This document shows positions 16,816-25,715 of a DNA stretch of 64,000 bases, piece after piece. The stretch covers positions 178,261-242,260 of the forward strand of contig NZ_PTIV01000001.1 of assembly GCF_002934325.1 (NCBI RefSeq). The letters run 5' to 3'. The notes under the pieces are model-generated. The model was not told the DNA's origin. It did no database searches and worked only from the letters and a program-made list of their open reading frames with translations. The first letter of the stretch is position 1, and every line of letters begins with the position of its first letter. The stretch comes from Marinobacter persicus. GTDB taxonomy: Bacteria > Pseudomonadota > Gammaproteobacteria > Pseudomonadales > Oleiphilaceae. The translations under genes and the position numbers were made by a program.

Positions 16816-17328
16816 TCACTGTCCCAGCGCTGAGCGAAACGCCTCCAGGTCTTTCTCACTGAACGCCACCAGGCGAACGCGCTGGACATGGGCCAGGCCC
16901 GGGCCGGCTTCCCGAATGACAGACACGGCCACCCGAGTAGCCTCTTCCAGCGGGTACCCGAACACCCCGGTGGATATCGCGGGAAACGCAATGGACTCCA
17001 GACCCTCGGCATCGGCCAGACTCAGGGCATTCCGATAACAGTCAGCCAACAGCTGATCCGACGGTTCGTCCTCGCCATACACCGGCCCCAGACAATGAAT
17101 CACATGGCGGTTGGGCAAATCGTGGGCACCGCTGATCACCGCCTGCCCCGGTTCAATCGGGGCCAACTTCCGGCACTCCTCCGCCAGGCCGGGACCGGCC
17201 GCCGAGTGGATGGCGCCGGCCACACCACTGCCCGGCATCAGTCGGGCGTTGGCGGCGTTGACGATGGCGTCGATGTCCGGCTGGTTGGCAATGTCTCCCT
17301 GCACGCACTCAATCGACACATCTGTCAT
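16816..17328 (-). CDS. Macrodomain protein (ADP-ribose/O-acetyl-ADP-ribose hydrolase-like)
   Basis: 170 aa from ATG 17328 (AAGGGGAT site). Macrodomain motifs are complete: GDIANQPDIDAIVNAAN with the catalytic-type Asn pair, GSGVAGAIHSAAG, and ISTGVFGYP for phosphate binding. YmdB-like members remove ADP-ribose or deacetylate O-acetyl-ADP-ribose in the cytosol. It is divergent from the SIMPL gene and convergent with chaN. No sirtuin or ADP-ribosyltransferase is next to it. Confidence 0.9.
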   Translation of the reverse strand: MTDVSIECVQGDIANQPDIDAIVNAANARLMPGSGVAGAIHSAAGPGLAEECRKLAPIEPGQAVISGAHDLPNRHVIHCLGPVYGEDEPSDQLLADCYRNALSLADAEGLESIAFPAISTGVFGYPLEEATRVAVSVIREAGPGLAHVQRVRLVAFSEKDLEAFRSALGQ

Positions 17329-17432
17329 GTTTATCCCCTTATTTGCCACATAAACTAACGGGTAGGCTTTACTGTACTCAGGATAGCAGCCTGGGCAGAT
17401 CTGTCCGGCGCCTCAGCAAAAGGAGTCTTTCC

Positions 17433-18143
17433 ATGAAGACGGTGCCCGCGCTCATTCTCGGCATCAGCGCCATTATCGCGGCGATGTTTCTCAGTGCCGG
17501 CCTGACCGACCTGCGCACCGGCGACCGCTACGTCACGGTCAAAGGCGTGGCCGAACGGGAAGTGCAGGCCGACCTGGCGCTATGGCCTCTGCGCTTCGTG
17601 GCCACCGGGGATACCCTGGACCAGGCCCAGGAAAAAGCCCGGATGAGCCGGGAAGCCATCATGGCCTTTCTGAAACTCCAGGCCATCGACACTTCGGCGG
17701 TGGAATTGCAGCGGCTGGACGTGACCGACACCCGGGCCAACGCCTATGGTGCCAATAACAACCCGCAGAAATTCATCATCAATCAGACGCTGATGGTGCG
17801 CAGCACGCACGTCGACCGCATCCGCCAGGCGGCCCAGAACGTCAGTGAACTGGTGGATTCCGGCGTGGCGCTGTCCTCGGACTATGGTCCCAGCGGCCCC
17901 ACCTACCTGTTCAACCGCCTGAATGACATCAAGCCCGAGATGATTTCCGAAGCCACCGCCGCCGCCCGGGAAGCCGCCAGCCAGTTTGCGCAGGACGCCA
18001 ACACCAGCCTTGGGGGCCTGCGCCGGGCCAACCAGGGCGTGTTCCAGATTCTGGCCCGGGACCAGGCGCCCGGCATTTCCGAGAACCAGCAGCCGGTCAA
18101 AACCGTGCGGGTGGTATCGACGTTTGACTACTACCTGGAATAG
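17433..18143 (+). CDS. SIMPL-domain (DUF541) protein
   Basis: 236 aa from ATG 17433 with an AAGGAG site; the upstream frame is not coding-like. One N-terminal hydrophobic helix (LILGISAIIAAMFLSAGL) anchors or exports it, followed by a SIMPL domain (YVTVKGVAEREVQADLALW) and the C-terminal VVSTFDYYLE strand. Family members are periplasmic or cell-envelope proteins of unclear function. It ends 18 bases from the convergent GH84 gene. Confidence 0.85.
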   Translation: MKTVPALILGISAIIAAMFLSAGLTDLRTGDRYVTVKGVAEREVQADLALWPLRFVATGDTLDQAQEKARMSREAIMAFLKLQAIDTSAVELQRLDVTDTRANAYGANNNPQKFIINQTLMVRSTHVDRIRQAAQNVSELVDSGVALSSDYGPSGPTYLFNRLNDIKPEMISEATAAAREAASQFAQDANTSLGGLRRANQGVFQILARDQAPGISENQQPVKTVRVVSTFDYYLE

Positions 18144-18161
18144 GAAGCGGCAGGCCGTGAA

Positions 18162-19229
18162 TTACTGGGTTTGCACCATTTCATCGGTGACCAGGTAGTC
18201 CCCCGCCAGCCAACGCATGATTTCAGAGGCGGCGGGGTGATCGAAGGCATCGTAGGTGTGCAGCAACGCCTGCTTGCGCTCGTCACTCAGGCGGCCCAGG
18301 CCCGCGTCCTGAAGCACCAGCAAATCACGACGTAACTGGTTAGCCAGTTCACTGCCCAGCACCTCCCGGGCGGCGTGCAAAAAGGCCTGGCCGTACTGGT
18401 AATCCGGCCCCAGCCGGTAGCTTTCAGCCAAGGTCAGGGCCGGGAGCGTGGTCAATGTCGGCTGCAGCGCCGGGTTGATGGCATGACCGGCCAGCCAGGC
18501 GGCATTCCCCGCAGGCCGTCCGGTAAAGCCCCGCAGGTGCAGGTGTCCGGACATGCGATCGCCGTCGTTTACCGGGTAATTGTCCCAGAGTATCGGCTTA
18601 CGACCGAGCAACTTGCCCACGCGTTTGAGGTGGCCCGGAGAAATTTCCCGGGAACAGACCTCTTCGCCGGTCCAGAACACATGAATGGAGGGATCAAGTG
18701 CCTGACCCAGGGTTTCCAGATAATCGGCGGGCCGCTCACCAAACACCCGGTCCAGTACGGGGTCATCCGAGTAATAGCTCGGACAGACGCTCAGGCGGGG
18801 AATGTCGGTGTGATCCCGGACCCAGTGCATGATATCGGCCTGAACCTGTGCCAGGTTGGGAATATCCGAGCGCATGTCATCGAACAGGATGGCCAGTTCA
18901 TCAAGCCCCAGTTTCTCCAGCGCCTTGAGCTTGCGCGCCAGCTGAGCCTGTGCCGCCTGGTCGAAATTATTGAAAATTTCATAGGGGCTCAGGCCAACGC
19001 CAAAGCTCACCCCCTGGCGGCGGCAGAACCGGGCAAAATCGGCCATGGCCCGGGCTTGCGCCTCGGGAAACGGCTCCTGCCAGCGCCGACGCAGCCAGGC
19101 ATCCGCCTTGGGCGCATACAAGTAAAAGGCATAACCGTGAGGTGCCAGGGTTTTCACCAGCTGCTGGCGCTCCTCCCAGCTCCACAGGGGGCCGTAAAAA
19201 CCCTCAATGATACCCAGTGATACGGTCAT
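18162..19229 (-). CDS. GH84-type beta-N-acetylglucosaminidase (O-GlcNAcase-like)
   Basis: 355 aa from ATG 19229. The N-terminus IIEGFYGPLWSWEER and the segment YAFYLYAPKADAWLRRRW are GH84 signatures, and the catalytic Asp pair is D117/D118 (ELAILFDDMRSD). GH84 enzymes remove beta-linked GlcNAc by substrate-assisted catalysis; human OGA and clostridial NagJ belong here. There is no signal peptide and no carbohydrate-binding module, so it appears cytosolic and minimal, which is unusual. It starts 56 bases downstream of the motB stop on the same strand. Natural substrate (protein GlcNAc, sugar conjugate or muropeptide) unknown. Confidence 0.85.
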   Translation of the reverse strand: MTVSLGIIEGFYGPLWSWEERQQLVKTLAPHGYAFYLYAPKADAWLRRRWQEPFPEAQARAMADFARFCRRQGVSFGVGLSPYEIFNNFDQAAQAQLARKLKALEKLGLDELAILFDDMRSDIPNLAQVQADIMHWVRDHTDIPRLSVCPSYYSDDPVLDRVFGERPADYLETLGQALDPSIHVFWTGEEVCSREISPGHLKRVGKLLGRKPILWDNYPVNDGDRMSGHLHLRGFTGRPAGNAAWLAGHAINPALQPTLTTLPALTLAESYRLGPDYQYGQAFLHAAREVLGSELANQLRRDLLVLQDAGLGRLSDERKQALLHTYDAFDHPAASEIMRWLAGDYLVTDEMVQTQ

Positions 19230-19285
19230 GACTTTTTTCTCTCCAGCACTCACAAACAGCCGCCCGCCGGGCAATGGCGGCTCCT

Positions 19286-20026
19286 TCAAGAATCAGTATT
19301 GTCGACAGGTGGCTGCAGGACAAGCTCCACCCGGCGGTTGCGGGCCCGGCCCCGCTCGGTGTCGTTGCGCGCCAGAGGCCGGGTATCGGCAAAGCCGGTG
19401 GCCTGCATTCTGGCCGGGGAAATGCCCTGGCTTTCAAACAACCGGACAACACTGCCCGCACGGGCCGATGACAACTCCCAGTTGGAGGGATAACGCGGAC
19501 CGCTGATCGGAATGTTATCGGTATGACCGGCCACCATCAGTTGATAGTCAGTCTCAGACAACAGGGGCACCAACTTTTCCAGTTGGCTCATGCCGTCATT
19601 GGACAGCGTTGCCGTGCCCGAGGCAAACAGGATCTCACTGCCAATCCGAAGATTTACCCCGCCTTCCTGGAGAACCACATCCACCTGTTCCGCCAGCCCC
19701 GCTTCCTGCAAAAAACGCAGGGCCTCTCCGGCAAAAGCCGCCATCGGATCCAACGCCGGACCAGCCGTGCCCGGCGCAACCGCCGGTTCCGGGTCGCTCG
19801 CGGGTGCTGCCGAGGCCTGAACCGTTTCCGGTGTTTTCGAGCTCCCCGGGATGCCAGAAGGTCCGCCCGAAAAAGCCAGCATCACCACAAACATCACCAG
19901 CAGCAGGGTAATCACATCCAGGTAGGTCATCAGCCAGCCGTCTTCATCGGTACTGCGCACCAGAGGAATCTTCAGGCTGTCGGAGCGCCGGGCAACACGG
20001 GAGCCCCCCTGATCCAGATCAGGCAT
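19286..20026 (-). CDS. motB: Flagellar stator protein MotB-like (OmpA domain)
   Basis: About 246 aa from ATG 20026, overlapping the end of motA by 8 bases; the longer frame carries an implausible Pro-rich start. A single membrane helix (YLDVITLLLVMFVVMLAFSGG) begins with the proton- or sodium-binding Asp of MotB/PomB. The C-terminal half is an OmpA-type peptidoglycan-binding domain (VAGHTDNIPISG, ELSSARAGSVVRLFE, RARNRRVEL). Together with MotA it forms the ion-driven stator anchored to the cell wall. Confidence 0.85.
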   Translation of the reverse strand: MPDLDQGGSRVARRSDSLKIPLVRSTDEDGWLMTYLDVITLLLVMFVVMLAFSGGPSGIPGSSKTPETVQASAAPASDPEPAVAPGTAGPALDPMAAFAGEALRFLQEAGLAEQVDVVLQEGGVNLRIGSEILFASGTATLSNDGMSQLEKLVPLLSETDYQLMVAGHTDNIPISGPRYPSNWELSSARAGSVVRLFESQGISPARMQATGFADTRPLARNDTERGRARNRRVELVLQPPVDNTDS

Positions 20027-20861
20027 TGCGTGCGCTCTCTCTGGTCGTGGCCCGGGCCTTGGTGGTGGAGGCGGCGGGCGCCGGCGCCCTGACATCGCGG
20101 ATTTCATCGTCATAACTGGCGACAAAGGACTTCAGGGTCTCGCGCATCAGCGATGGGCTTCGCTTCTTGCACATCATGGAGATGCCCTGCATCACCATGC
20201 GCATCAGGATGATCCGCTGTTCCGTGCGACGCTCCAATTTGACCGCCACCGGGCGAAAAATCAGGTTCGCCAGCAAAATGCCATAGAAGGTAGTCATCAA
20301 GGCCAGGGCCAGTTGCTGGCCTATTACGTCCATGCTGCCGCTATCCAGAAGGAACATCATGTTGATCAGCCCCACCAGGGTACCGATCATGCCAAAGGCC
20401 GGGGCGAAACTGGCCATCACCCGGAACAGCTGGGCCTCGGCATGCTCCCGGGCACGCAGGCGGGCAATCCGCCACTCCATGAAATCCATGATGTCTTCTT
20501 CCGGGTTCAGCTCAATCACCAGCTGGACGCCCGAACGCAGGAAGGGATTGCGCACACTTTCCAGAGCCCGTTCAACAGCGGCCAGGTCACCATCGATCCA
20601 CAGCCGGGAAATCCGGACCAGCTCGCTGATATCCCGTTCGGTGTACAGCTTTTCATTGCGTACCACGGTGCCAAACAGCCGGAACACACGCAGCACTTCG
20701 CCCAGCGGGAAGGAAATAAACGTGGCTGCCAGGGTGCCCCCCACCACAATCGCAAGGCCGGGCAGGTTGATGAACAGGGCCGGGTCTTCGGCCGACCAGA
20801 ACAGCACGCTGGCCAACACCGCCAGGCCCGCAACCATACCGATGAGGGTAGAGGGGTTCAT
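20019..20861 (-). CDS. motA: Flagellar stator protein MotA-like (MotA/TolQ/ExbB family)
   Basis: 280 aa from ATG 20861 (TTGGAG site). Four membrane helices: two at the N-terminus, then a cytosolic loop with charged residues (WRIARLRAREHAEAQ), then two more (VMASFAPAFGMIGTLVGLI and ALALMTTFYGILLANLIF). The loop and the PAFGMIGTLVG helix are typical of MotA/PomA. Paired with MotB downstream. PomA (Na+) versus MotA (H+) cannot be decided. Confidence 0.85.
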   Translation of the reverse strand: MNPSTLIGMVAGLAVLASVLFWSAEDPALFINLPGLAIVVGGTLAATFISFPLGEVLRVFRLFGTVVRNEKLYTERDISELVRISRLWIDGDLAAVERALESVRNPFLRSGVQLVIELNPEEDIMDFMEWRIARLRAREHAEAQLFRVMASFAPAFGMIGTLVGLINMMFLLDSGSMDVIGQQLALALMTTFYGILLANLIFRPVAVKLERRTEQRIILMRMVMQGISMMCKKRSPSLMRETLKSFVASYDDEIRDVRAPAPAASTTKARATTRESARNA

Positions 20862-20948
20862 TCCATGCTCCAATCAAACGACAATCCAGACTAGACTGTT
20901 ACGATAAAGGGAAAAATACAAATTCCATTGTGACCGGAGTGCAAACCT

Positions 20949-21407
20949 ATGGAAATCAAAACTTTTGCCGATCTGATCGAGTGGACCCGTCAGATGCACG
21001 AGCACCACGCCCGCTGCCTGAAAGAGTCTGCCGCGCTTAACAGTAACGACCGGATCAGCGCCCTGCTCGAGTATCTCGGCTCACACGAAGACCTGCTGGC
21101 CAGGGAAGTGGCCGAATACCAGAGCCAGGCTGACTCCAAGGCAATGCAGACCCGACTCTATGATTACGGTGTGCACAAACCGGTTGAAAAAAATCGCACC
21201 TGCGACCTGCATTACAACAATAAGAGTTTTGACGAAATCAGCCGCGAGATTTTTGCCTTCCATGACCGGGTGATCGCGTTGTACGACTCCCTGGCGGGCA
21301 AGGCCGAGATTCCGGAGGCCAAGGAGCTGGCCGAAAACCTCAAGGAATTGGAGGAGCATGAATCCATGCGCATGGCGGGCTCGATTGGCCGGATGCAGGA
21401 TCTTTAA
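20949..21407 (+). CDS. Conserved helical protein of unknown function
   Basis: 152 aa, soluble, predicted almost all helical, with His/Glu pairs in several helices (MHEHHARCL, GSHEDLLAREVAEY, LEEHESMRMAG). The pattern suggests a four-helix bundle, perhaps ferritin- or hemerythrin-like, but no family signature is certain. ATG follows CGGAGTG. It is divergent from motA and upstream of the TRAP operon by 144 bases. Function not recognised. Confidence 0.6.
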   Translation: MEIKTFADLIEWTRQMHEHHARCLKESAALNSNDRISALLEYLGSHEDLLAREVAEYQSQADSKAMQTRLYDYGVHKPVEKNRTCDLHYNNKSFDEISREIFAFHDRVIALYDSLAGKAEIPEAKELAENLKELEEHESMRMAGSIGRMQDL

Positions 21408-21551
21408 GACCTTCAACACAACCGCGAATTGGTTCGAATGACTACCGTTCTCGCGAGTTAATTGCTACGCTCAAGTAGGTTGACGGCGCCGGTTTCTGGC
21501 AGCGCCCGGAACCGGCACCGACTATAAAAACGACAAGAGGGTAGAATAACA

Positions 21552-22628
21552 ATGAAGATCCGTTCTGTTCTTTCCGCGGCTGTATTGGCGGTCGCAACCA
21601 CCGTCTCCGCCACACAGGCCCTCGCGCAAGAAAGGTTCACGCTCCGTCTCGCTGAAACCTGGGGCCCCAACTTCCCGATCTTTGGCGACACCACCAAGCG
21701 TTTTGCTGAAAACGTCGAGAAGATGTCCGATGGCCGCCTGCGCATCCGCATCGATTCCGCCAACAAACACAAGGCCCCGCTGGGCGTGTTTGACATGGTC
21801 AAGGCTGGCCAGTACGACATGGGCCACTCCGCCTCCTACTACTGGAAGGGCAAGGTCCCCGAAACCCTGTTTTTCACCAGTATGCCGTTTGGCATGATCG
21901 CCACCGAACAATACGCCTGGTTCTACCATGGCGGCGGCATGGAGCTGATGCAGGAAGTGTATGAGCCCCACAACATGCTGTCCTTCCCCGGCGGTAACAC
22001 CGGCGTGCAGATGGGCGGCTGGTTCCGCAAGGAAATAAACTCCCTTGAGGATCTTCAAGGCCTCAAAATGCGCATTCCGGGCTTTGCCGGTGAGGTCTTT
22101 GCCGAGGTTGGGGTGAACCCGACCAATATCGCCCCGGGCGAGCTTTACACCGCCCTTGAGCGCAATACCATCGACGCCGTTGAGTGGGTCGGCCCGGCAC
22201 TGGATCTACGCCTGGGCTTCCAGCAAATCGCTGACTACTACTACACCGGCTGGCACGAACCGGCCACCGAGCTGCAGTTCCTGATCAACAAGGATAGCTG
22301 GGAAGAACTGCCGGCGGATCTGCAGGAAATCATGCGCGTCGCCATGCGAGCCTCAGCCTATGACATGCTGATTCAATCCCAGCATGCCAACGCAGAAGCT
22401 TGGGCCAGCATCAAGGAAGAGTATCCGAACGTGCAGATCAAACAGTTCCCGGACGACGTTTTCGACGCCATGTACGCAGCCAACAAGAAGCTTCTGGATG
22501 AAGCGGCCGCAGAGAGCGATATGGCAGCGAAAATCATCAAATCCCAAGAGGAGTACAAGGAAAAGAGCCGCGCTTACACAGACATTTCCGAGCGCGCGTA
22601 TCTCAACACCATGGCCGAAGTCGAGTAA
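21552..22628 (+). CDS. dctP: TRAP transporter substrate-binding protein (DctP family)
   Basis: 358 aa with a Sec signal (cleavage near TQALAQ, about residue 25). DctP motifs include LAETWGPNFPIFGDTTKRF at the start of the mature protein, LKMRIPGFAGEVF, and NTIDAVEWVGPALD. The Arg of the RIPG region usually contacts a carboxylate ligand. First gene of a dctPQM operon; it binds an organic acid in the periplasm and delivers it to the membrane subunits. A terminator-like hairpin follows it, which should raise its level relative to DctQM. Exact ligand unknown. Confidence 0.9.
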   Translation: MKIRSVLSAAVLAVATTVSATQALAQERFTLRLAETWGPNFPIFGDTTKRFAENVEKMSDGRLRIRIDSANKHKAPLGVFDMVKAGQYDMGHSASYYWKGKVPETLFFTSMPFGMIATEQYAWFYHGGGMELMQEVYEPHNMLSFPGGNTGVQMGGWFRKEINSLEDLQGLKMRIPGFAGEVFAEVGVNPTNIAPGELYTALERNTIDAVEWVGPALDLRLGFQQIADYYYTGWHEPATELQFLINKDSWEELPADLQEIMRVAMRASAYDMLIQSQHANAEAWASIKEEYPNVQIKQFPDDVFDAMYAANKKLLDEAAAESDMAAKIIKSQEEYKEKSRAYTDISERAYLNTMAEVE

Positions 22629-22652
22629 ACTGGGAGGCCATGAAGTAACCGA

Positions 22653-22687
22653 GCCGGGATCGCTCTTGAAGTGGTCCCGGCTTTTTT
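22653..22687 (+). terminator. Partial terminator between dctP and dctQ
   Basis: Stem GCCGGGA/TCCCGGC (22653-22659 with 22675-22681) followed by TTTTTT. It sits 25 bases after the dctP stop and inside the operon. Such intergenic hairpins let the abundant binding protein be made in excess over the permease, by partial termination or by protecting the dctP mRNA 3' end. Confidence 0.75.
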
Positions 22688-22738
22688 CTTTATAAGACCT
22701 TCAATTCCGACATCCGCCTGGCGGAGGACAATATTCAC

Positions 22739-23284
22739 ATGCGCTGGATAATCAAGCTGGATGAGGGCCTGGGCTGGCTCTCGAAGTTCTGCGGCTGGAT
22801 CGCCTGCGTTGCCATGATCCTGATGGCAGCCAACGTATTTTACGACGTGGTGATGCGCTATGCATTCAACGACGTCTCCATCGGCATGCAGGAAATGGAG
22901 TGGCACCTGTACTCCGTGGTGTTCCTGATGGGCATCCCCTACGCTCTGCGCACCGATGGCCATGTGCGGGTAGACGTGTTCTACACCCGCTGGAGCAACA
23001 AGACCAAAGCGTGGATCAATATTGGTGGCGCCCTGCTCTTTGTCATCCCCTTTGCCTACCTGATCGGCTTCTACGGCTACGGCTTTGCCGTTGATGCCTA
23101 CCAGATGGGCGAAGGCAGTGGCGACCCGGGCGGCCTGCCCCATCGCTGGATCATCAAATCCGTGATTCCGTTTTCCGCCATTTTCATCGCCACCGCCGGT
23201 GTGAATATGGTGACCCATGCCATCCGGGTACTGGCCGGCGACAAGGAATACGAAGGCGAACACAGCGCGGGAGGCCTGGCATGA
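22739..23284 (+). CDS. dctQ: TRAP transporter small permease (DctQ family)
   Basis: 181 aa with four membrane helices (for example FCGWIACVAMILMAANVFYD and WINIGGALLFVIPFAYLIGF), the normal DctQ layout. GGAGGA site before the ATG. Its stop overlaps the dctM start (ATGA-type), so the two permease subunits are co-translated. DctQ bridges the large permease and the binding protein. Confidence 0.9.
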   Translation: MRWIIKLDEGLGWLSKFCGWIACVAMILMAANVFYDVVMRYAFNDVSIGMQEMEWHLYSVVFLMGIPYALRTDGHVRVDVFYTRWSNKTKAWINIGGALLFVIPFAYLIGFYGYGFAVDAYQMGEGSGDPGGLPHRWIIKSVIPFSAIFIATAGVNMVTHAIRVLAGDKEYEGEHSAGGLA

Positions 23285-24579
23285 TTGGCATGATTATGTT
23301 TGGGGCAGCGCTGGTTATGCTGATGCTGGGCTTCCCCGTGGCCTTCACCTTTGGCGGTGTGGCACTGTTCTTCGGTATCTACGCCGAGGGCATGGATCTG
23401 TTTGCCTTCATGCCCTTCCGCATCATGAGCGTGATGCAGAACACCGTACTCATGGCGGTGCCCCTGTTTATTTTCATGGGCGTGGTGTTGCAGCGTACAC
23501 GGCTCGCCGAGCAGCTACTGACTTCCATGGGCCGGCTGTTTGGCGGCCTGCCCGGCGGCCTGGCCATCTCCACCATCCTGGTCGGCGCCCTGTTGGCGGC
23601 CTCCACCGGTGTGGTTGGGGCCAGCGTCGTGGCCATGGGCCTGATCTCACTGCCCGTGATGCTCGCCCACAAGTACGACAAGCGCCTGGCCACTGGCACC
23701 ATCTGTGCCTCCGGCACCCTGGGCCAAATCGTACCTCCGTCCATCATCCTGATCATTCTGGGTGATGTTCTGGGCCTACCGGTGGGCGACCTGTTCAAGG
23801 CGGCGGTGATGCCCGGCGTGGTGCTGATCGGCCTGTACATCGCCTACATCCTGATCATGACCCGCTTCAAACCGGAAACGGCACCGGCCATGCCCAAAGA
23901 AGACGAAGGCAACAGTCGCGGCAAGGAAATCCTGGATGCCCTGCTGGCCATCATCCCCCCACTCGCCCTGATTGTGGTGGTTCTGGGCTCCATTTTCACC
24001 GGCATTGCCACGCCGACCGAATCTTCCGCCCTGGGTGGTGTGGGTGCCGTGGTGCTGGCGATCATCTATCGCCAGTTCAGCTTCAAAATGGTGTGGGACG
24101 CCAGTAAGGATACCGTCAAGGTCACCGCCATGGTGTTCGCCATCCTGATCGGCGCCACCGCCTTCTCCATGGTGTTCAGCTACACCGGTGGCGATTACCT
24201 GCTGGAAGACTGGCTGATGATGCTGCCCGGCGAACAGTGGGGCTTCATTATCCTGGCGATGCTGGTGATCCTGGTGCTGGGCTTCTTCATCGATTTCGTG
24301 GAGATTTCCTTTATTATCGTGCCGATCCTGGCGCCGGTGGCCGAGTCCATGGGCATCAACATGCTCTGGTTTGCCATCCTCATTGCCATGAACCTGCAGA
24401 CCAGCTTTCTGACCCCACCGTTCGGGTTCTCGCTGTTCTACCTCAAGGGCGTGGCGCCGCCGGAAGTGCGAACCCTGGATATCTACAAGGGCATTATCCC
24501 GTTCATCCTGCTCCAGATCCTGGTGCTGGCCCTGATCGTGATCTTCCCCGAGTGGTTTGGCATGAGTGCAACCTACTAG
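23281..24579 (+). CDS. dctM: TRAP transporter large permease (DctM family)
   Basis: 432 aa, about 12 membrane helices. The ion-binding hairpin regions are visible in ASTGVVGASVVAMGLISLPV and CASGTLGQIVPPSIILIIL. Uses a sodium or proton gradient to move the ligand delivered by DctP. GGGAGG ribosome site inside the end of dctQ. A strong terminator follows 48 bases after the stop. Confidence 0.92.
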   Translation: MIGMIMFGAALVMLMLGFPVAFTFGGVALFFGIYAEGMDLFAFMPFRIMSVMQNTVLMAVPLFIFMGVVLQRTRLAEQLLTSMGRLFGGLPGGLAISTILVGALLAASTGVVGASVVAMGLISLPVMLAHKYDKRLATGTICASGTLGQIVPPSIILIILGDVLGLPVGDLFKAAVMPGVVLIGLYIAYILIMTRFKPETAPAMPKEDEGNSRGKEILDALLAIIPPLALIVVVLGSIFTGIATPTESSALGGVGAVVLAIIYRQFSFKMVWDASKDTVKVTAMVFAILIGATAFSMVFSYTGGDYLLEDWLMMLPGEQWGFIILAMLVILVLGFFIDFVEISFIIVPILAPVAESMGINMLWFAILIAMNLQTSFLTPPFGFSLFYLKGVAPPEVRTLDIYKGIIPFILLQILVLALIVIFPEWFGMSATY

Positions 24580-24627
24580 CCAGTCGAAAAATCAGCGGCT
24601 TTCAGGTCGCTGTTGTCGAAACGCAAA

Positions 24628-24650
24628 AAGGCCGGGCAATGCCCGGCCTT
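24628..24650 (+). terminator. Terminator after dctM
   Basis: Perfect 10-bp stem AAGGCCGGGC/GCCCGGCCTT with a 3-base loop, followed by CTTGTTT. The A run before it could also support termination of the convergent porin gene on the other strand. Confidence 0.8.
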
Positions 24651-24706
24651 CTTGTTTACCTGTCCGGCACACGCCTTTGAAAAGCGCGATACCTTTGGCT
24701 TCAGGT

Positions 24707-25678
24707 TTAAAACTTCACGCGCAGACCGGCCAACATGCCCATGTCGACTTCTTTGTTATTCTTCTTCAAATCACTGTCAGCCACTTCGGCAAACACGCGA
24801 ACATTCTTGGCCTGCGGGAACTTGTAGGTAACGTTGGCGTACCATTCGGTGACGTCCTCGTAGCCAGTGGCGTCCGAGTCCTTGTTACCCATACCCACGG
24901 CAACATCGGTGGTGCTGGCTACCGGGAACACAGCGGCAACGTTGTACTGTTTGGTTTCCACGTCTGTGTTGTTGTCATCGGTCAGGCTGTAGTCCGCCGC
25001 CAGGTTCATGAAGCCGAAGTCGTAGGAGGCACTAACGCCGTAGGTGTCCTGTGAGTCGGCCTTACCATACCTCCTCGCCTGTTGATAGGCCGCCGCCAGT
25101 TCGAGACCAACCAGCTTGGTAGAAACAAACAGGTCGTAGTACTCTCCGTCAATACCATCATCTGCACCTGTATCCGCAGACTTCATCTCATGTGAAGCCG
25201 CGATATAGACATTATCCAGTTCAACATCTATCCGCACGGTATCGTCTCCATCCGTGCCGGTAGCATCGAAGCGATCCTCATCAATAGTCTTCACTTCGTA
25301 GGCTTCTTCAATGCCAAACTCGTCGGAGGCGAAGTTCTGCTTACCAAAGGAGAAAGAGGCAACACCGTATTTGAGGCCCACGTAGGACTCTTCCAGATTA
25401 CTGCCCCGCTGGTCATCTTCCGCCGCTTTTTTGAAGCCAAAATCGACACGACCAAAACCGGTCAGGCCATTGCCCAAGTCATAGCTGACGTAGTTTTTGA
25501 GCTCCAGATCGTCGTACTCGACCTCGGCGCGCTCATCGACGCCGATCGCCTGACGCATCTGAACCTGGAAATCACCATTCAGCTTGTAGGTAAAACCATC
25601 TTTCTCATAAACAGTTGCAGCATTAGCAGAACCTGCAGCAACAGAGGACACAGCAACAGCCAGAAGAAGCTTCTTCAT
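24707..25678 (-). CDS. Outer-membrane porin (Gram-negative general porin type)
   Basis: 323 aa with a signal peptide (SSVAAGSANA/A). The mature chain is acidic, made of alternating beta-strands and ends in GMLAGLRVKF with the terminal Phe required for outer-membrane barrel assembly. The start VYEKDGFTYKLNGDFQVQMR is typical of porin_4 family members. Constriction-loop selectivity not evident. Convergent with dctPQM; its position next to a TRAP system may simply be coincidental. Confidence 0.88.
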   Translation of the reverse strand: MKKLLLAVAVSSVAAGSANAATVYEKDGFTYKLNGDFQVQMRQAIGVDERAEVEYDDLELKNYVSYDLGNGLTGFGRVDFGFKKAAEDDQRGSNLEESYVGLKYGVASFSFGKQNFASDEFGIEEAYEVKTIDEDRFDATGTDGDDTVRIDVELDNVYIAASHEMKSADTGADDGIDGEYYDLFVSTKLVGLELAAAYQQARRYGKADSQDTYGVSASYDFGFMNLAADYSLTDDNNTDVETKQYNVAAVFPVASTTDVAVGMGNKDSDATGYEDVTEWYANVTYKFPQAKNVRVFAEVADSDLKKNNKEVDMGMLAGLRVKF

Positions 25679-25715
25679 GGGTTTTCACTCCACTTTCGAT
25701 TGATTTTATGGGCTT

